Source: an uncultured Bacteroidales bacterium (lineage in GTDB: Bacteria; Bacteroidota; Bacteroidia; Bacteroidales; UBA1715). From it: DNA of 6,865 nucleotides. The notes beneath the pieces were generated by a model. That model was not told where the DNA came from, searched no databases, and worked only from the letters and a program-made list of their open reading frames with translations. The stretch is taken from NCBI GenBank assembly GCA_937892155.1, contig CALAUG010000050.1, positions 1 through 6,865 on the forward strand, given 5' to 3'. This document shows, one piece after another, positions 1 through 6,795 of the stretch (the first letter of the stretch is position 1; the number at the start of each line of letters is the position of its first letter). A program made the position numbers and the translations under genes.

Positions 1-86
1 ATTACCTCATCTATTTCTCGTTCGACGAGGAGAACGGCGTCAGGAGCGACATACATCTGGAGCTGTTCCACACGGCGGCGGAATAG
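1..86 (+). CDS. 3' end of an unidentified gene (partial at left edge)
   Basis: An open frame enters from the left edge (first full codon at 3) and stops at TAG 84-86. The 27 visible codons encode a C-terminal tail ending in DIHLELFHTAAE. The stretch is clearly more GC-rich than everything to its right, with GC in third positions (gac, gag, aac, ggc, gtc, cac, acg, gcg), which favours real coding in this frame. The other two forward frames are also open here, so frame choice rests on codon character and the natural stop. I do not recognise the family and assign no function. It may be a resident chromosomal gene marking the left border of the AT-richer cargo. Confidence 0.45.
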   Translation, partial: YLIYFSFDEENGVRSDIHLELFHTAAE

Positions 87-99
87 AAACGGCGGTTTC
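86..99. repeat. Short inverted repeat after the partial gene
   Basis: GAAAC-GGCG-GTTTC is a perfect 5-bp stem with a 4-base loop, starting at the last base of the TAG stop of the partial gene. It could help end transcription of that gene, but no T-run follows on either strand, so a Rho-independent terminator is not supported. Confidence 0.3.
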
Positions 100-198
100 A
101 CCTTAATTGGAGAATGTGAGAATGATATTGCTTTGTCTGACGAGATGGTTAGACCATGGTGGTATGTATGTTTTACTAATGCATTAAAGATATTTGAA

Positions 199-1524
199 AT
201 GCCCGAATCTCAAAACACAGAATATAAAAGCATTTGGAAAGACGAATATCTAAAATGGATATGTGGCTTTGCCAACGCACGAGGCGGTACAATCTTCATC
301 GGTAAAGATGATAAAGGAAACGTTGTTGGCGTAAACAATGCCAAGAAACTTTTGGAAGATATTCCAAACAAGATAACCACCGTGTTAGGTATTGTTGCAG
401 AAGTCAATCTGTATGAAACCGAAAATGGCGATTATCTTGAAATTAATGTAGAGCCACAGCTAAATCCCGTTAGTTGCAAAGGTGAATATCACTATCGCAG
501 TGGCAGCACCAAACAAGAGTTGAAAGGTGCCGCATTAGACAACTTCCTGCTTAAAAAACAAGGCAAGCATTGGGATGGAGTTCCCGTTCCCAATGCTACA
601 GTAAACGACTTGAAAGCAGAAACATTCGACCACTTCAGAAGCAAAGGAGTAAAGAGTAATCGGCTCAACGAAGATGTGTTGGCCGATAGTAACGAGTTGT
701 TGCTCAACAACTTGAAACTCACCGATGGCAACTATTTGAAACGTGCAGCACTGCTGCTTTTCCATCCCGACCCCGAACGATTTGTAACCAATGCTTACGT
801 CAAAATCGGTTATTTTGAATCTGATAGCGAATTGAAGTACCAAGACGAAATACACGGAAATCTGTTTGAGCAAGTCGAGAAAACGATGGACTTACTCTTT
901 ACCAAGTACATTAAGTCAATGATAAGCTACGAGGGCATTTATCGCATCGAGACATTTGAGTACCCCAAAGAAGCCATCCGCGAAGCCGTTCTAAATGCCA
1001 TTGCACACAAAGATTATACGGGTGCGACGCCTATTCAAATCAGTGTTTACAAGGATAAAATTATGATTTGGAATTATGGTGAACTGCCTGAAAATTGGAC
1101 GATTGACACCTTGCAGAAGAAACACTCGTCCGTTCCTCACAACCCAGACATTTCCAACGCATTCTTTCGCATCGGCTACATCGAAGCATGGGGTCGAGGT
1201 ATCCGTAAAATGAATGAGCAATGTGTGGCAGCTGGCTTGCCTCAACCGCTCTATTATTACGAAAGTTCAGGCTTTTGGGTGGTATTCCGCAAAGATTTGT
1301 TTAACGAAGAAGATCTGCAAGCAAAAGGCTTGAATCCTCGTCAGATAAAAGCCGTTCTGTATGTAAAAGAAAAAGGAAAAATTACAAATAAAGAGTATCA
1401 GGAAATAAACAAAGTATCAAAGAGAACAGCCTCTTCTGATTTAGCAGATTTAGTAGATAAGTACGATTTGTTGGAGAATTTTGGCGTTGGTGCTGGAAGC
1501 CACTATAAGTTAATTGGGCAATAA
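199..1524 (+). CDS. AlbA_2 (Schlafen-like) / RecG-C-terminal-like putative ATP-binding transcriptional regulator
   Basis: From ATG 199 the product is 441 aa. Residues below use that start. Domain 1 (about 3-120) is an AlbA_2/Schlafen-type domain, recognisable from NTEYKSIWKDEYLKWICGFANA, followed by GGTIFIGKDD and GNVVGV; the family is linked to nucleic-acid binding. Domain 2 (about 250-365) is the RecG-C-terminal-like HATPase_c_4 module, with EAVLNAIAHKDY (262-273), IWNYGELP and WGRG (331-334) forming its ATP-binding-like signature. A C-terminal winged helix (about 377-440, from LNPRQIKAVLYV) would bind DNA. Cytosolic; no signal peptide or membrane segment. Such proteins are often annotated as ATP-dependent DNA helicase-related or transcriptional regulators, but no helicase motor motifs are present. 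The frame stays open upstream to TTG 133 and ATG 145; ATG 199 is chosen because the conserved domain begins right there (MPESQNTEYK). It converges on the hsd cassette. A regulatory or defence role is inferred. Confidence 0.88.
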   Translation: MPESQNTEYKSIWKDEYLKWICGFANARGGTIFIGKDDKGNVVGVNNAKKLLEDIPNKITTVLGIVAEVNLYETENGDYLEINVEPQLNPVSCKGEYHYRSGSTKQELKGAALDNFLLKKQGKHWDGVPVPNATVNDLKAETFDHFRSKGVKSNRLNEDVLADSNELLLNNLKLTDGNYLKRAALLLFHPDPERFVTNAYVKIGYFESDSELKYQDEIHGNLFEQVEKTMDLLFTKYIKSMISYEGIYRIETFEYPKEAIREAVLNAIAHKDYTGATPIQISVYKDKIMIWNYGELPENWTIDTLQKKHSSVPHNPDISNAFFRIGYIEAWGRGIRKMNEQCVAAGLPQPLYYYESSGFWVVFRKDLFNEEDLQAKGLNPRQIKAVLYVKEKGKITNKEYQEINKVSKRTASSDLADLVDKYDLLENFGVGAGSHYKLIGQ

Positions 1525-1562
1525 TTGGGCAAATTGGGCAATAATTGGGCAATAATTGGGCA
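1510..1562. repeat. Short tandem repeat, unit ATAATTGGGCA, crossing the stop codon
   Basis: Five head-to-tail copies end in AATTGGGCA: 1510-1520 (TTAATTGGGCA), 1521-1531, a 9-bp copy 1532-1540 (AATTGGGCA), then 1541-1551 and 1552-1562, the last two identical to copy 2. The first copy encodes the last residues LIGQ of the upstream gene, and the TAA inside copy 2 is its stop. The array looks like a product of replication slippage. Adding a unit would leave the same stop in place. Losing copy 2 would replace the C-terminus LIGQ by LIGQIGQ, so coding consequences are small. Confidence 0.9.
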
Positions 1563-1579
1563 ATTAATAGCCAATTGCC
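1559..1579. repeat. Inverted repeat GGCAATT / AATTGCC
   Basis: A perfect 7-bp stem (1559-1565 with 1573-1579) encloses the 7-base loop AATAGCC. It begins in the last copy of the tandem repeat. No T-run follows directly, so on its own it is not a canonical terminator, but it could act as a 3'-end hairpin that protects the upstream mRNA. Confidence 0.45.
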
Positions 1580-1601
1580 TTATAAATGCACCAAATGCCT
1601 C

Positions 1602-1628
1602 ATGTATGATTCAATAATACATTTTTTT
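1602..1628 (+). terminator. Candidate weak Rho-independent terminator of the AlbA_2 gene
   Basis: ATGTAT (1602-1607) pairs with ATACAT (1617-1622) across a 9-base loop, and seven T residues (1622-1628) follow on the plus strand, about 80 bp after the stop. The stem is short and AT-rich, so it is weak. Placement between convergent genes and the T-run make it the best termination candidate on this strand. Confidence 0.4.
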
Positions 1629-1630
1629 CC

Positions 1631-1654
1631 GTTGTCATATTGCCCCCTGACAAC
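1631..1654. repeat. Inverted repeat GTTGTCA / TGACAAC in the convergent intergenic region
   Basis: A perfect 7-bp stem (1631-1637 with 1648-1654) flanks the 10-base spacer TATTGCCCCC. It sits at the left edge of a GC-rich island. Neither strand has a T-run just downstream of the stem, so it may be a protein-binding or element-end site rather than a terminator; its role is unknown. Confidence 0.5.
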
Positions 1655-1710
1655 AAGCCTCCATCGCGGAACGCCGCATCGAAATTCCCGGCTACAGCTG
1701 CGGGGAGTAA
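1641..1710. other. GC-rich island in the 228-bp convergent intergenic region
   Basis: About 70 bp of markedly GC-rich sequence lies between AT-rich flanks. On the plus strand it contains a 19-codon open stretch from after TGA 1648 to TAA 1708, ending in EIPGYSCGE, with GC-rich codons like those of the partial gene at 1-86. On the minus strand short readings are also open. It could be a remnant of the resident chromosome or of an older gene, or a dispersed intergenic repeat. No intact gene is present in 1525-1752, and no start or RBS supports a short protein. Confidence 0.4.
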
Positions 1711-1752
1711 AGAATAATTACACAAAAAAAGAACAAACTTTTTATCAACGTT

Positions 1753-3090
1753 TTAATTCAAAATCATCCTTTCCACTTCCTCTTTTGCCTTTTTCAAATC
1801 TCCGTCACCTTCGACTTGCAATTGCTTTGCTTGTTGACGAATTTTGGTAATATGATCGACTATTTCTTGCTGTTTTGTTTTATCTATTATTGGAATCCAA
1901 AGTTTGCCTAAATCATCTGGATATACATGTGGTTGCCCTGCTCCCTGTTGTAAAAGGTATATTTGAGATTGTTGTGCTTTAAGAACCTCAAAAATGTATT
2001 TCGTTGTAAATCTGTCGTCTTTTGAATATATAACACTGCAATCCGAAGCAAAAATAGGATAATTATGATACCAAACGTAACCAGAATAAGCTCCTGAGGC
2101 ACTTACGGTTATTACATCTCCGTCATAATTATAGATATTGTGATTATAAGGACTTGCTTGACCACCTGCAATTACAGGATAATGTCCATTTTTATCAACA
2201 TTTTCACTTGTTATAGCTTCTCCTTTTTTTATTGTAGCGATTTGTTTTAATTGAATGTTTGAATATTTTGTACTTTTTGCGTGTTCGCCTAAAAATAAAA
2301 CTCCTTTCGGATCCAACCTACCGCCACACACTTCGCTATAATTCACCGTAAAAATCCTATCATTCAACGATTGTGCGTTTGTATTTGGCAATGTTATTCC
2401 TAATTCACCAAGCAGATAATCGTCTATGCTTTGCAAAAGGGTTTCGGCTTGCTGGTGCTTTTCAAGTTTTGATTTATATGCCGAATTATAATAGTCAATT
2501 ATTTGTTGTTGAATTTCTTTGGGCGGAATAGGAATAGGTAAAGATTTATATTCTTCAGCATTAATATTTGGTTGCCCAGATGGTCGTTGAACTGCATTTA
2601 TCCAATTCTTATAAACCTGTAATTGAGTGTAAACAAAAAAGTAATCGGGCAACAAATAATGACTGACGACAAAACGAATTAAATAACCTGCAAAAAAGCA
2701 TTGATAAGGAAAAACATTCTTATGAATATAAGCCTTTCCTACAGTCGCTCCGCTACGAGCAATAAGAATATCATTTTCTTTTAAAAAATATTTTTCTTCG
2801 ATATTTTGAGCTGTCGCACCCAATGAATCATTCAAAGTTCCATCATCATTTATATCTGTTATTCGAATATAACGTGGTTCAGAAATCCCAGTTCTCTCTA
2901 TTCCGCTTTCACCTGCGCCATATTGTGGGTCTTTTGAAAGAAAATCTTTTAAAGATGCAACACGATATTTAAAAGTTTTTGATTCTTTTTGAAATAAAGA
3001 CATTTTGGGATCCCATCTTCCTTGCAAATCAGAAAAGTTTACAAGAAAAATTTTATTTGGATTAATATTTTGAGGCACTTGGTATGGCAT
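1753..3090 (-). CDS. hsdS: Type I-type restriction-modification specificity subunit HsdS (two TRDs)
   Basis: 445 aa, a normal length for HsdS with two target recognition domains (Methylase_S family). TRD1 covers about residues 15-190 and contains the usual YIRITDI and DILIARSGATVGKAY signatures. A central conserved helix follows (about 191-235, IPPKEIQQQIIDYYNSAY). TRD2 covers about 245-395 with YPVIAGGQ, DVITVSASGAYSGYVW and PIFASDC, and the second conserved helix ends the protein (about 400-445). The two halves repeat each other: VNFSDLQGRWDPK (17-29) matches VNYSEVCGGRLDPK (249-262), and GQPNINAEE matches GQPHVYPDD. Each TRD reads one half of a bipartite DNA site and the helices act as the spacer ruler that docks the methyltransferase. 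Last gene of the operon, starting 4 bp after the preceding stop with no visible Shine-Dalgarno, so translation is probably coupled. Full length, no frameshift. Confidence 0.94.
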   Translation of the reverse strand: MPYQVPQNINPNKIFLVNFSDLQGRWDPKMSLFQKESKTFKYRVASLKDFLSKDPQYGAGESGIERTGISEPRYIRITDINDDGTLNDSLGATAQNIEEKYFLKENDILIARSGATVGKAYIHKNVFPYQCFFAGYLIRFVVSHYLLPDYFFVYTQLQVYKNWINAVQRPSGQPNINAEEYKSLPIPIPPKEIQQQIIDYYNSAYKSKLEKHQQAETLLQSIDDYLLGELGITLPNTNAQSLNDRIFTVNYSEVCGGRLDPKGVLFLGEHAKSTKYSNIQLKQIATIKKGEAITSENVDKNGHYPVIAGGQASPYNHNIYNYDGDVITVSASGAYSGYVWYHNYPIFASDCSVIYSKDDRFTTKYIFEVLKAQQSQIYLLQQGAGQPHVYPDDLGKLWIPIIDKTKQQEIVDHITKIRQQAKQLQVEGDGDLKKAKEEVERMILN

Positions 3091-3094
3091 TGTA

Positions 3095-4528
3095 TTATTG
3101 TTTTATTAAACCAAAGTTCTTTTCTAGAATTTCCAAAATGTTTTCTCTGATTACTCGTTGTAAATCGGTTGAACGAGCATGATCATTATATTCGTGATAT
3201 GTATCATTCTGATAATCTGATTTAGGTTTCGAAGAATCCTTTTTCTTAACAATAATAACTTCTTTTTTTAAAGCTCTTGCCCATCCCATTTCATAAAGGA
3301 CATTGGAATTGTTGTCTGTTATATCTGCAAAACAAATCTTGCATTCCTTGATTTTATTAATTATATCCTGTATTTGGTCAGAAGTCGCCCCATTGTTACA
3401 CATTATTGGATATAAAGATATGTTTACAGAGTACTCTTTAGCTATGGAATTAATAGTCTCTTTATAAATCTTATTATAATCCTCCACTATTTGGGAGTCC
3501 CCATTAAAATAAGGCATTGCAACAAATACTTTAATTTCCGACGAAACAATCTCATCAAATATTTTAATGATACTATCAGCAGATATTTTTTCAACTTTAA
3601 AAATCTGATTATTTAGTATCCAATTTTTAAATAGTTCAAACTTAGCACTTTCATCTTTTACATGGTAATATAGGAAAGCTGTTAGAATACCAATGCTTTC
3701 ATTTGACTTTAACTTTGGTTCAGAACCATACAATGTATTTACTGCCTGAAGAGAATTTAACACCTTTTCAACTACATTGTCAGGGTTCTCATCATTGTCT
3801 AACAAATACTTAAAGATTCCATTATAGTATGTTCTGTAGTTTTCCCTTAATATGTGTTGAATATTTGAAAATATATCAGGTTTGGCCTGTTGAATTAATT
3901 CTCTGGTTTTTATTGGGTATTCTCCGCCAAATATGTCTTGTAATTCATCGTTAGGAAAATTTTTCTCATCATCAATAAGTACTTTTAAATTTTCCTCAGA
4001 TGTTAATGGAATAGTTTTGGTATTAATGTTATAGAAAAACACTTTTGTTGCTTTGTCGAAATCAATTGTGTCTGGTCCTAACAATAAACAGAATGGCGCC
4101 GTCATATTCGCCACTTTGGAATTTTCAGATTTTTCAGCGGCTAGCAATCTATGATTGCCATCAATCCTACTAAAGGGCTTAGGGTCTTTTGTCTCATCTA
4201 TTTCTATGGTTACAAACTTTTCACTTTCGTTTGCAATTTTCTTCACCGAGAATGTGCCGTTTGTGGTTCTTGCATTTTTCCCTTCTTGAATTAATTGCAA
4301 AGGTGTTTCACTTGGTTTTATAGGGATTAATTTATACCCTAAAATTATTTCTGGAAAAAACAAGTATGATTGTTTCTCTAAAAAATCAGAAATATCACTT
4401 CGGTCAATCGGATTACGTTGATACGTATAATCTGCCTTAGAAACGCGTGCTAAATCTTTTATATTAGCATATCCTCTTAAACAAAGTTGCCCATTCAATG
4501 AATTTCCTAATATTCCTTTTAGTATCAT
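3095..4528 (-). CDS. DGQHR/ParB-like N-terminal part fused to a nucleoside-deoxyribosyltransferase/TIR-like domain
   Basis: 477 aa, not a standard R-M component. The N-terminal part (about 1-325) holds RIDGNHRLLAAE (121-132), the signature region of the DGQHR / DndB / ParB-like superfamily, preceded by YQRNPIDRSDISDFL (36-50) and followed by a region (about 160-325) that is mostly helical by appearance, including VFFYNINTKTIPLTSEE. The C-terminal part (about 332-475) starts with the strand IKVFVAMPY and carries CFADITDNNSNVLYEMGWARALKK (shown by key residues D402, N409, Y412, E413, G415), then VIIVKK. This NVxYExGxAxA pattern is the hallmark of the nucleoside 2-deoxyribosyltransferase-like / TIR-like fold, in which the Glu is typically catalytic. 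No signal peptide or membrane segment; cytosolic. It begins 8 bp after hsdM and ends 4 bp before hsdS, so it is part of the same transcript. It looks more AT-rich than hsdM. A sensor-effector role in defence is inferred, not shown; the N-terminal family is assigned from one motif and general layout. Confidence 0.85.
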   Translation of the reverse strand: MILKGILGNSLNGQLCLRGYANIKDLARVSKADYTYQRNPIDRSDISDFLEKQSYLFFPEIILGYKLIPIKPSETPLQLIQEGKNARTTNGTFSVKKIANESEKFVTIEIDETKDPKPFSRIDGNHRLLAAEKSENSKVANMTAPFCLLLGPDTIDFDKATKVFFYNINTKTIPLTSEENLKVLIDDEKNFPNDELQDIFGGEYPIKTRELIQQAKPDIFSNIQHILRENYRTYYNGIFKYLLDNDENPDNVVEKVLNSLQAVNTLYGSEPKLKSNESIGILTAFLYYHVKDESAKFELFKNWILNNQIFKVEKISADSIIKIFDEIVSSEIKVFVAMPYFNGDSQIVEDYNKIYKETINSIAKEYSVNISLYPIMCNNGATSDQIQDIINKIKECKICFADITDNNSNVLYEMGWARALKKEVIIVKKKDSSKPKSDYQNDTYHEYNDHARSTDLQRVIRENILEILEKNFGLIKQ

Positions 4529-4536
4529 AAACCAAT

Positions 4537-6705
4537 CTATTTTATCGTTTCAATAAACTTCTTCAACTCTGTTCCAATCAAATCCAATTCATTGACGGAA
4601 GTTTCTTTGCCTGTAGCATCGTAACCAATCTGGTCGGCTATTGCCATAAAGATTGGATAATCTTCAATTTCTTGCTTGCGGCGTTGTTCGTACTGTTCCT
4701 CCAACTGTTCTTTGAGGTCGGAAATTTGTTGGTTGTAATGCTCTGTGATTTGCTTTTTCCATTCTACGAAATCGGCTGTTTTTTCAATTTCCTTTTTGTT
4801 GGTCAAGTCTGTGCAATTGTCAAAGCCCGTATGATTCTTGATGATTTTCTTCTTTTCGTTTTCAAGATCTTCAACTGTTGCCTTGTAATTTGCTTCGGTT
4901 TTTATGCGTTCTTGCAAAGCCAATTTTGTGTGTTTTATCTTTTGGCTTTGTTCATTTGTCCATTTCTTCAGGAACAAAACAGAACTCTTAACGCCTGCCC
5001 CGTTTGCCTTAAAAGCATCTTGGGGCATACTTACAACCGCTACAATACGGAACTTGTCTTCAATGCCATTACGTACATATTGCAGACTGCTGTTCGTCAA
5101 AATTCCGTCTGGAATAACTATAGCGAGAAAGCCTCCTTCACATAGAAAATTATAATCTTGTTCTATAAAAAGCACTTCGGTACTTTGGCTATCACGTTCT
5201 TTTACTGCACTATTTTTTGTATCAAGCCAGTCTACATCTTTATTGCCAAAGTCAAATTGATGCAAATATGCTTTTTCTGTCTGCTTAATCACACTGCCAA
5301 AAGGCGGATTGGTAATTATAACATCGAATGTCCCAAATTGGAAACCATGGTTTCCTGTCCGCTCTCTTATAACATCATCACGCAAAAGGCCATCGCTTGA
5401 AATTACGTTTGTATGTCCGTCATCGTGAATAATCATATTCATTTTTGCAGTACGCGCGATCTGTTCGTTAATTTCTATACCGAATAGCTTTTTGGATGCG
5501 AAATCATGCCAATGATTATAATGTTCAATAGAACCTTCATCGTAGAAATCGCCAGCCTGCTGTCTAACCTTATCCAAAGCATAAAGCAAGAATCCACCGC
5601 TACCGCATGAGGTATCAAGCACTTTTGAATCGTTTGTGATAGGTAAAACACTGACAATAAATTTCACAATATTGCGAGGCGTGAAATATTGCCCGAAATC
5701 GCCACGAAAATACGACCCCATGAATGTTTCAAAAGCTTTACCTTTGCTGTCAAGGTCAGTTTTCGAAAGATTTGCGCCTTGCAAATAACTGACTACCGTA
5801 CGGATTCTTGTTGGCGTGAGGCGAATATTGTCTTTAAATACCTCCTTGTCGCGCGTGCGCCCCTCTTCATACAAAGCAAAAATTCTTTTTGCTAAATCCG
5901 TAGTTATTTTCTGCTCTATTTTATCTATATCGTCCTGCGAAGCTCCTTTTGGTTTTTCTATGTCAAATATTTGAAAATCGTAAGGCTCACCTTTTCTCCG
6001 CGGCTTGCGCTCATCCCATATTTTACAGAAAATAAGCTTGTCCAATTCATCAAATGCATCCGAAGGATTCAACTCTCCACCAGCCCAAAGCGACTGATGA
6101 GCTTTTTTGAAACGATTGGTAAGTTCGCTTTCCGATACCTGCTCCAACTCGAAAAATTGTTGCTTGATTTCATCATTTCCTGCATCCTCACTTTGTAAAC
6201 GTCCACCTTTTACAAATTTGTATTTTGGCACAATTTTACCAAACAGAGGAATATTGGGTATCTGAATTCTCGTCTTGCGTTCCTTGTCTATCTGCAAATA
6301 AGAATCTTTGATTCCTGAAGTTGTCCACAAATATTTGATTGTGCCAGCTAATGCATAAGCATAGCTCGCCGCTTGCTCTATTGCTTGATTAAATTCCGCT
6401 TCAGATACCTCCTGTTTTTTACATTCGCAAACTATCAACGGATTAAGACACATGTCATCATCATAAACGACAATGTCAGCTTCTTTTTGTGCAGAACCCA
6501 TTGTTACTTTTTCAAAAAGTTTTATTCTATTTTTAGGATACCCATATACAAGTATCAGCTTCAAGAAGGTTTCAGCTTCAACCTGTTCTTCTGGATCTTT
6601 ATAGTTACGTGATTTATTTACATAAACATAGGTAATCCTACTTTGGTCTTCATTAAATGTGATAAGACCTTTTTCTATGCCCTGTTCGATAAGTGTTTTT
6701 GTCAT
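4537..6705 (-). CDS. hsdM: N6-adenine DNA methyltransferase HsdM-like with N-terminal HSDR_N-type nuclease domain
   Basis: 722 aa, longer than the roughly 500 aa of a plain HsdM because of an added N-terminal domain. Residues about 35-145 look like the Type I R-protein N-terminal domain (HSDR_N/HSDR_N_2): EADIVVYD with D77 and VCECKK with E94 and K96 form a complete PD-(D/E)xK triad, and QAIEQAASYAYAL follows. Residues about 190-310 match the HsdM N-terminal helical part. The N6-MTase core follows: GQYFTPRNIV (338-347), SAM-binding motif I DTSCGSGGF (364-372), FGIEIN (408-413) and catalytic NPPF (466-469). The C-terminus (about 585-690) is charged and coiled-coil-like, as expected for HsdS docking. 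It would methylate adenine at the site read by HsdS, and the fused nuclease may cut unmodified DNA. First gene of the cassette; ATG 6705 opens the frame with MTKTLIEQGIEKG and no strong Shine-Dalgarno. No helicase motor is encoded in this gene or elsewhere in the window. Confidence 0.93.
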   Translation of the reverse strand: MTKTLIEQGIEKGLITFNEDQSRITYVYVNKSRNYKDPEEQVEAETFLKLILVYGYPKNRIKLFEKVTMGSAQKEADIVVYDDDMCLNPLIVCECKKQEVSEAEFNQAIEQAASYAYALAGTIKYLWTTSGIKDSYLQIDKERKTRIQIPNIPLFGKIVPKYKFVKGGRLQSEDAGNDEIKQQFFELEQVSESELTNRFKKAHQSLWAGGELNPSDAFDELDKLIFCKIWDERKPRRKGEPYDFQIFDIEKPKGASQDDIDKIEQKITTDLAKRIFALYEEGRTRDKEVFKDNIRLTPTRIRTVVSYLQGANLSKTDLDSKGKAFETFMGSYFRGDFGQYFTPRNIVKFIVSVLPITNDSKVLDTSCGSGGFLLYALDKVRQQAGDFYDEGSIEHYNHWHDFASKKLFGIEINEQIARTAKMNMIIHDDGHTNVISSDGLLRDDVIRERTGNHGFQFGTFDVIITNPPFGSVIKQTEKAYLHQFDFGNKDVDWLDTKNSAVKERDSQSTEVLFIEQDYNFLCEGGFLAIVIPDGILTNSSLQYVRNGIEDKFRIVAVVSMPQDAFKANGAGVKSSVLFLKKWTNEQSQKIKHTKLALQERIKTEANYKATVEDLENEKKKIIKNHTGFDNCTDLTNKKEIEKTADFVEWKKQITEHYNQQISDLKEQLEEQYEQRRKQEIEDYPIFMAIADQIGYDATGKETSVNELDLIGTELKKFIETIK

Positions 6706-6736
6706 AGTTACACCAAATATCAGACATTCACATGAT

Positions 6737-6748
6737 TTATTCGAATAA
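6737..6748. promoter_or_regulatory. Perfect 12-bp palindrome in the hsdM leader (candidate operator)
   Basis: TTATTCGAATAA is a perfect palindrome 31 bp upstream of the hsdM start. Its symmetry and place between start codon and presumed promoter fit a dimeric repressor or controller site. In AT-rich DNA a 12-bp palindrome can arise by chance, and no controller gene is present in the window, so the function is only suggested. Confidence 0.3.
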
Positions 6749-6795
6749 TTGCAATAATAAATTTTCGAGGTTTAAAGACGCTACCGAATAAATAG

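Noticed and set aside
182..202. GATATTTG shared by the regions just before the AlbA_2 and hsdM starts
   Set aside because: The 8-mer occurs at different distances from the two start codons (2 versus 8 bases) and does not match the full -7 consensus. In AT-rich DNA this is likely chance.
535..873. Minus-strand 112-codon open frame inside the AlbA_2 gene
   Set aside because: Antisense to a well-supported conserved protein, with low-complexity composition and no family signature.
1720..1753. Possible terminator of hsdS on the minus strand
   Set aside because: A T-rich tract exists on the minus strand (A-run at 1724-1730 on the plus strand), but the only stem I can form before it is 4 bp (AAAC/GTTT) and overlaps the stop codon. 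Too weak to annotate.
1545..1850. Plus-strand 101-codon open frame between the convergent genes
   Set aside because: It runs through the tandem repeat, the intergenic region and antisense to the end of hsdS, with no RBS and no recognisable domain. Chance frame.
4672..5145. Plus-strand 157-codon open frame inside hsdM
   Set aside because: Antisense shadow of hsdM. Its Phe/Leu/Cys-rich, membrane-like look comes from reverse-complemented Lys/Glu-rich coiled-coil codons.
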